A DNA stretch of 7,510 nt from DATIJJ01 sp039936115 (lineage in GTDB: Bacteria > Pseudomonadota > Gammaproteobacteria > DSM-16500). The stretch covers positions 1 to 7,510 of the forward strand of contig JBDTIZ010000277.1 in the NCBI GenBank assembly GCA_039936115.1. The letters are read 5' to 3'. The notes beneath the pieces are model-generated. The model was given only the letters and a program-made list of their open reading frames with translations, searched no databases and was not told where the DNA came from. The translations under genes were made by a program, and so were the position numbers. Below are positions 5,337 through 7,510 of this stretch, piece by piece (position 1 is the first letter of the stretch; each line of letters opens with the position of its first letter).

Positions 5337-6104
5337 TCATTTATCAGTAAAATGCAGCACAGCTTTTTCAACCGCATTACTTTTAGTCACGCTTTTAATT
5401 TCTTTGTACGAAGTTAATTCATAGATATTATCCATTAAAAATGGGTTAAATCTAGTGTCATAGTCGTAAATTTCAATGCCTTCTCGTTTTTTTAATTCAT
5501 CGATTAAATACCAAATAATAGGGAGTAGTATTGCTTGGCATAAGATTTTTTTAATATATGCTGCGGCCATCAATTTGAGAAATACTGATGTTGGCATTGT
5601 TCCAGCAAATGCCAATGTCATAAAGCAGGTTATATCGATGGAAATTGATAATGAATAAGAAATTAAAATTCTTTTTAGAAGTGATTGGCCTCGGCTTTTG
5701 ATTTTCATTTTTGCCATGAGATAGCTACTGCTAAAGTCCGATATAAGAAAGCTAATTAAAGATGCGATAATAATTCGTGTGCTCGGGACTAAAATGTTAT
5801 GGAATTCTGTTTGCAATTTCCAATAAGAAGATGCTGGGATGATATAGACAAGGTTAATAAAAAAAATAAATGATAGATTTAATATAAAACCACTCCATAT
5901 TGCTTGCCTTGAATTTTTATAACCATAAACCTCAACAATAATATTACTCAACATCATTGTTAAAGGAAAAATGATAAATCCACCCGTTAAGTTTATTCCA
6001 AAAATTGAAACTAATTTAACTGCTGCAATATTAGAGAGTAACCATGTCGCAGTAAACAAAGCTAATATAATAAAAAAAAATCTAAACTGTATTATTTTTT
6101 GCAT
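5337..6104 (-). CDS. VUT/YhhQ family queuosine-precursor transporter
   Basis: This 255-aa inner-membrane protein belongs to the Vut_1/YhhQ family, whose characterised members import 7-deazaguanine precursors of queuosine such as preQ0 and preQ1. The first hydrophobic segments (about 8-28 and 38-55) are followed by the family hallmark EVYGYKNSRQAIWSGF (about 58-73). Later features are a segment around 75-92, the region STRIIIASLISFLISDFSSSYL, and SIDITCFMTLAFAG, matching the conserved D-containing helix followed by AFAG. The length is close to family norms, with an extended charged C-terminus after about 205. The ATG at 6104 has GAGGAAGA (complement of 6114-6121) nine bases upstream. It sits 46 bp downstream of the repressor gene in the same orientation, which suggests an operon. 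The exact substrate is inferred from the family. Confidence 0.85.
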   Translation of the reverse strand: MQKIIQFRFFFIILALFTATWLLSNIAAVKLVSIFGINLTGGFIIFPLTMMLSNIIVEVYGYKNSRQAIWSGFILNLSFIFFINLVYIIPASSYWKLQTEFHNILVPSTRIIIASLISFLISDFSSSYLMAKMKIKSRGQSLLKRILISYSLSISIDITCFMTLAFAGTMPTSVFLKLMAAAYIKKILCQAILLPIIWYLIDELKKREGIEIYDYDTRFNPFLMDNIYELTSYKEIKSVTKSNAVEKAVLHFTDK

Positions 6105-6150
6105 ATAATTAAATCTTCCTCAACCAGATAAATAGGTAAATATTCTCTGG

Positions 6151-6834
6151 CTATATCTCTTTCCTGTTATGCAACATACTTAGAATGACAACACCAACAA
6201 TATGATGCTGGTTTTTGTTATAAAAGAGTACTTCGGAACCCGCTACTATAGGTTGCAATTGCCACTTTGGAGGGTCAATAACAAGCTCACGCAATGACAA
6301 ATCGCCGTCTGTTTTCATTTTTATTAAGATGATGTCTCCATCAGTAGGTGGTTCATCAGGTTCAATAATAAATAATGTTCCCGTAGGAAATCTTGGTTGC
6401 ATAGAAGGTCTGCTTTCTAGGGCGAACACTTTATCACTTAAAGATGAATGATTATTGAAAACAATGGGATGCCATTTTTTCCAAGTGCTTAAGTCAATTT
6501 GCTTGCAATCCGTAATATCTCCCGCTGTTTTCCAATCTAATATTGGAACAAATTGAGGGGTTCTTTTTGCCATAAAAGGCAGCATTTTTTCATCATTGTT
6601 TTCCAATAGCAAGTCGATACTAACATCAAAATATTTGGCTATGAGTTTTAATGTTGATATACGCGGATCAGCTGTTTCGCCAGAAACAATTCTTCGTACA
6701 GTCATGACAGGAATACCAAGCGATTGTGCTATTTCACCTTCAGAAACACCACGCGAGTCCAGAAGTGTTCGCAAATTTTTGGCGAGGGCCTGTACCTGTG
6801 TTGAATCAATACCAAGGGCTGATGAAGTGTCCAC
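6151..6834 (-). CDS. HTH/S24-type phage-like repressor, PrpA-like
   Basis: This 227-aa regulator has an N-terminal Xre/cI-type HTH (about 15-76) with recognition segment GEIAQSLGIPVMTVRRIVSGET, and a C-terminal LexA/cI-like S24 domain (about 95-220). VPILDWKTAGDI carries an Ala-Gly pair (104-105) where related repressors are self-cleaved. The nucleophile serine is S144 in ESRPSM. The usual catalytic lysine position (VKRL in LexA) reads SLREL here, with R182, so self-cleavage may be lost. The start is GTG at 6834, preceded by AAGAGAG (complement of 6844-6850). It is divergent from the LvrA-like gene, as expected for a phage-type repressor governing both directions. Legionella mobile elements carry such a gene, called prpA, beside lvr genes. 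I consider this one probably equivalent, but not proven. Confidence 0.82.
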   Translation of the reverse strand: MDTSSALGIDSTQVQALAKNLRTLLDSRGVSEGEIAQSLGIPVMTVRRIVSGETADPRISTLKLIAKYFDVSIDLLLENNDEKMLPFMAKRTPQFVPILDWKTAGDITDCKQIDLSTWKKWHPIVFNNHSSLSDKVFALESRPSMQPRFPTGTLFIIEPDEPPTDGDIILIKMKTDGDLSLRELVIDPPKWQLQPIVAGSEVLFYNKNQHHIVGVVILSMLHNRKEI

Positions 6835-6901
6835 GCTTTTGTACTCTCTTAAAAAACGAATTTTACAGTTAGTTATGCCTCTAGATCAATAAAATAAAGC
6901 A

Positions 6902-6907
6902 ACTATA
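6902..6907 (-). promoter_or_regulatory. Tentative -10 box for the leftward repressor operon
   Basis: On the minus strand this reads TATAGT, five of six bases matching the -10 consensus and 68 bp before the GTG start. I see no good -35 at the right spacing, so this is only a candidate. Confidence 0.2.
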
Positions 6908-6926
6908 CATAAATGTATTTTAAAGC

Positions 6927-6953
6927 TTGACTCAAAAACAAATTAGTTATAAA
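6927..6953 (+). promoter_or_regulatory. Candidate rightward promoter of the LvrA-like operon
   Basis: TTGACT (6927-6932) and TATAAA (6948-6953) are 15 bp apart, a little short of the usual 16-18. Transcription would start near 6960, ahead of the 21-codon leader ORF and the LvrA-like gene. Confidence 0.4.
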
Positions 6954-6961
6954 AAGCAACA

Positions 6962-6991
6962 AACATGTTACATAACTTGTGGTGATGTAAC
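6962..6991. promoter_or_regulatory. Candidate operator region with inverted repeat GTTACAT/ATGTAAC
   Basis: AACATGTTACAT (6962-6973) is identical to 1610-1621 at the parA promoter. GTTACAT (6967-6973) and ATGTAAC (6985-6991) form an inverted repeat, 18 bp from arm start to arm start. The site lies just downstream of the candidate -10 box, where bound repressor would block rightward transcription. The adjacent S24-type repressor is the obvious candidate binder, by analogy with cI-type systems. Confidence 0.45.
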
Positions 6992-7073
6992 TTATAATTT
7001 GTAAATGTATCATTTTATAGATATTGCATCAGAATCATGGTGTTAAAAGGATCAGGAATAAGGGAGCATATAT

Positions 7074-7139
7074 ATGGTATCAAGATATTTACAACACATA
7101 GGAAAGGTGAAGCAAAACCAAAGGAATGTCTCATCATGA
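7074..7139 (+). CDS. Possible 21-aa leader peptide overlapping the LvrA-like gene
   Basis: ATG at 7074 is preceded by AGGGAG (7061-7066) with an ideal 7-base spacing. It reads 21 codons (MVSRYLQHIGKVKQ...) and stops with TGA at 7137-7139. That stop overlaps the next start as ATGA (7136-7139), a typical arrangement for translational coupling. Its ribosome binding site is better than that of the downstream gene. I know no homologue. It may be a true small gene or a coupling leader. Confidence 0.4.
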   Translation: MVSRYLQHIGKVKQNQRNVSS

Positions 7140-7510
7140 ATACTTCCTGCATTCGCCACCCCGAAAACAATCGCTACATCCAACTCCACGAATGGCAAGT
7201 GACCTTCTGCGAAGGTAACCATTGCGCCGCATTATTACTCGCGTTTCTTTCAGCATGGCACAATTGGAAACTCAAAAACGATCATTACTATCATCGAGCA
7301 AACGACATAGCAGAAATGCACGGCGATGGACGCCCACATAACCAAAATGCTTATCTATTTTTCAGCATGGATGAACTGATCGAAGGCTGCATGGATTTCT
7401 ATGGCAAAAAAGCGGTTAATGCAGCATTAGATTTTCTAGTCTCATTAAGTGTTATTAGCATTCATAAAAATCCCAATAAACGCTACCACTTTGACCAAAC
7501 AAAATACTTT
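7136..7510 (+). CDS. LvrA-like Legionella mobile-element protein, partial (cut at window edge)
   Basis: ATG at 7136 opens a frame that runs uninterrupted to the end of the window (125 residues visible). AAAGGA lies about ten bases upstream. The frame is also open back to an ATG at 7037, but the segment 7037-7135 has little coding character. The visible part is rich in H, N, W and Y (FCEGNHCAALLLAFLSAWHNWK and RANDIAEMHGDGRPHNQNAY). It ends in a probable winged-helix segment: KKAVNAALDFLVSLSVISIH followed by a wing with KNPNKRYHFDQTKYF. From memory this resembles proteins in the lvr regulatory region of Legionella ICEs, such as LvrA, beside a PrpA-type repressor. The resemblance could also be to a phage- or plasmid-type replication protein. 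No search was possible. Confidence 0.65.
   Translation, partial: MNTSCIRHPENNRYIQLHEWQVTFCEGNHCAALLLAFLSAWHNWKLKNDHYYHRANDIAEMHGDGRPHNQNAYLFFSMDELIEGCMDFYGKKAVNAALDFLVSLSVISIHKNPNKRYHFDQTKYF

Noticed and set aside
5476..5658. Plus-strand open frame opposite the VUT gene
   Set aside because: The opposite strand encodes the family hallmark motifs.
6596..6892. Plus-strand open frame opposite the repressor HTH
   Set aside because: It is antisense to the HTH-coding region and crosses into the divergent promoter region.
7037..7135. N-terminal extension of the LvrA-like gene to the ATG at 7037
   Set aside because: It has no matching ribosome binding site, and the ATG at 7136 has its own AAAGGA and an ATGA overlap with the leader.

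Overview
The window is AT-rich (by eye about one third G+C) and looks like accessory, plasmid or integrative-element DNA from a Legionella-type gammaproteobacterium. This assignment rests on protein recall and gene context, not on any search: a PrpA-like S24/HTH phage-type repressor next to a gene resembling the Legionella lvr regulatory genes, a plasmid-type ParA, and a family of iteron-like repeats.

Positions 1-1634 hold no convincing long gene but are packed with helically phased repeats. There is an inverted repeat (76-103), a strict 11-bp array of seven TGAT motifs (146-222), a looser 11-14-bp ladder of G(A/G)(T/C)AA(C/T) hexamers (427-550), and a large array (692-1410) of about 28 copies of a 9-bp element, consensus CCGTTAGCA. 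All copies point the same way. They form pairs or triplets at exactly 11 bp, and the pairs alternate short (31-34) and long (52-57) offsets, giving a super-unit of about 108 bp.

Positions 1635-4002 are a two-gene operon. It encodes a type Ia-like ParA ATPase with an N-terminal DNA-binding region, and a 437-aa winged-helix protein that I take to be the replication initiator or centromere-binding partner. The second gene carries a further array of the same CCGTTAGCA element inside its coding sequence. There the 11-bp register is kept through all three reading frames, and the copies that would create a TAG stop are altered exactly at that codon.

Positions 4003-4740 hold a possible 28-codon ORF whose ribosome binding site lies in a hairpin, a 2H-phosphoesterase (2'-5' RNA ligase/cyclic phosphodiesterase-like) gene, and an intrinsic terminator.

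Positions 4760-6834 are a leftward three-gene set: an S24-type HTH repressor, a YhhQ/VUT-family queuosine-precursor transporter, and a 176-aa protein of unknown function with an internal duplication. The repressor is divergent from a rightward gene (7136 to the window edge) that resembles LvrA-type Legionella ICE proteins and is preceded by an overlapping 21-codon leader ORF.

A 12-bp sequence, AACATGTTACAT, sits just downstream of a candidate -10 box both at the parA promoter and at the rightward divergent promoter. One repressor may therefore coordinate replication/partition with the transfer regulatory region. That link is inference.
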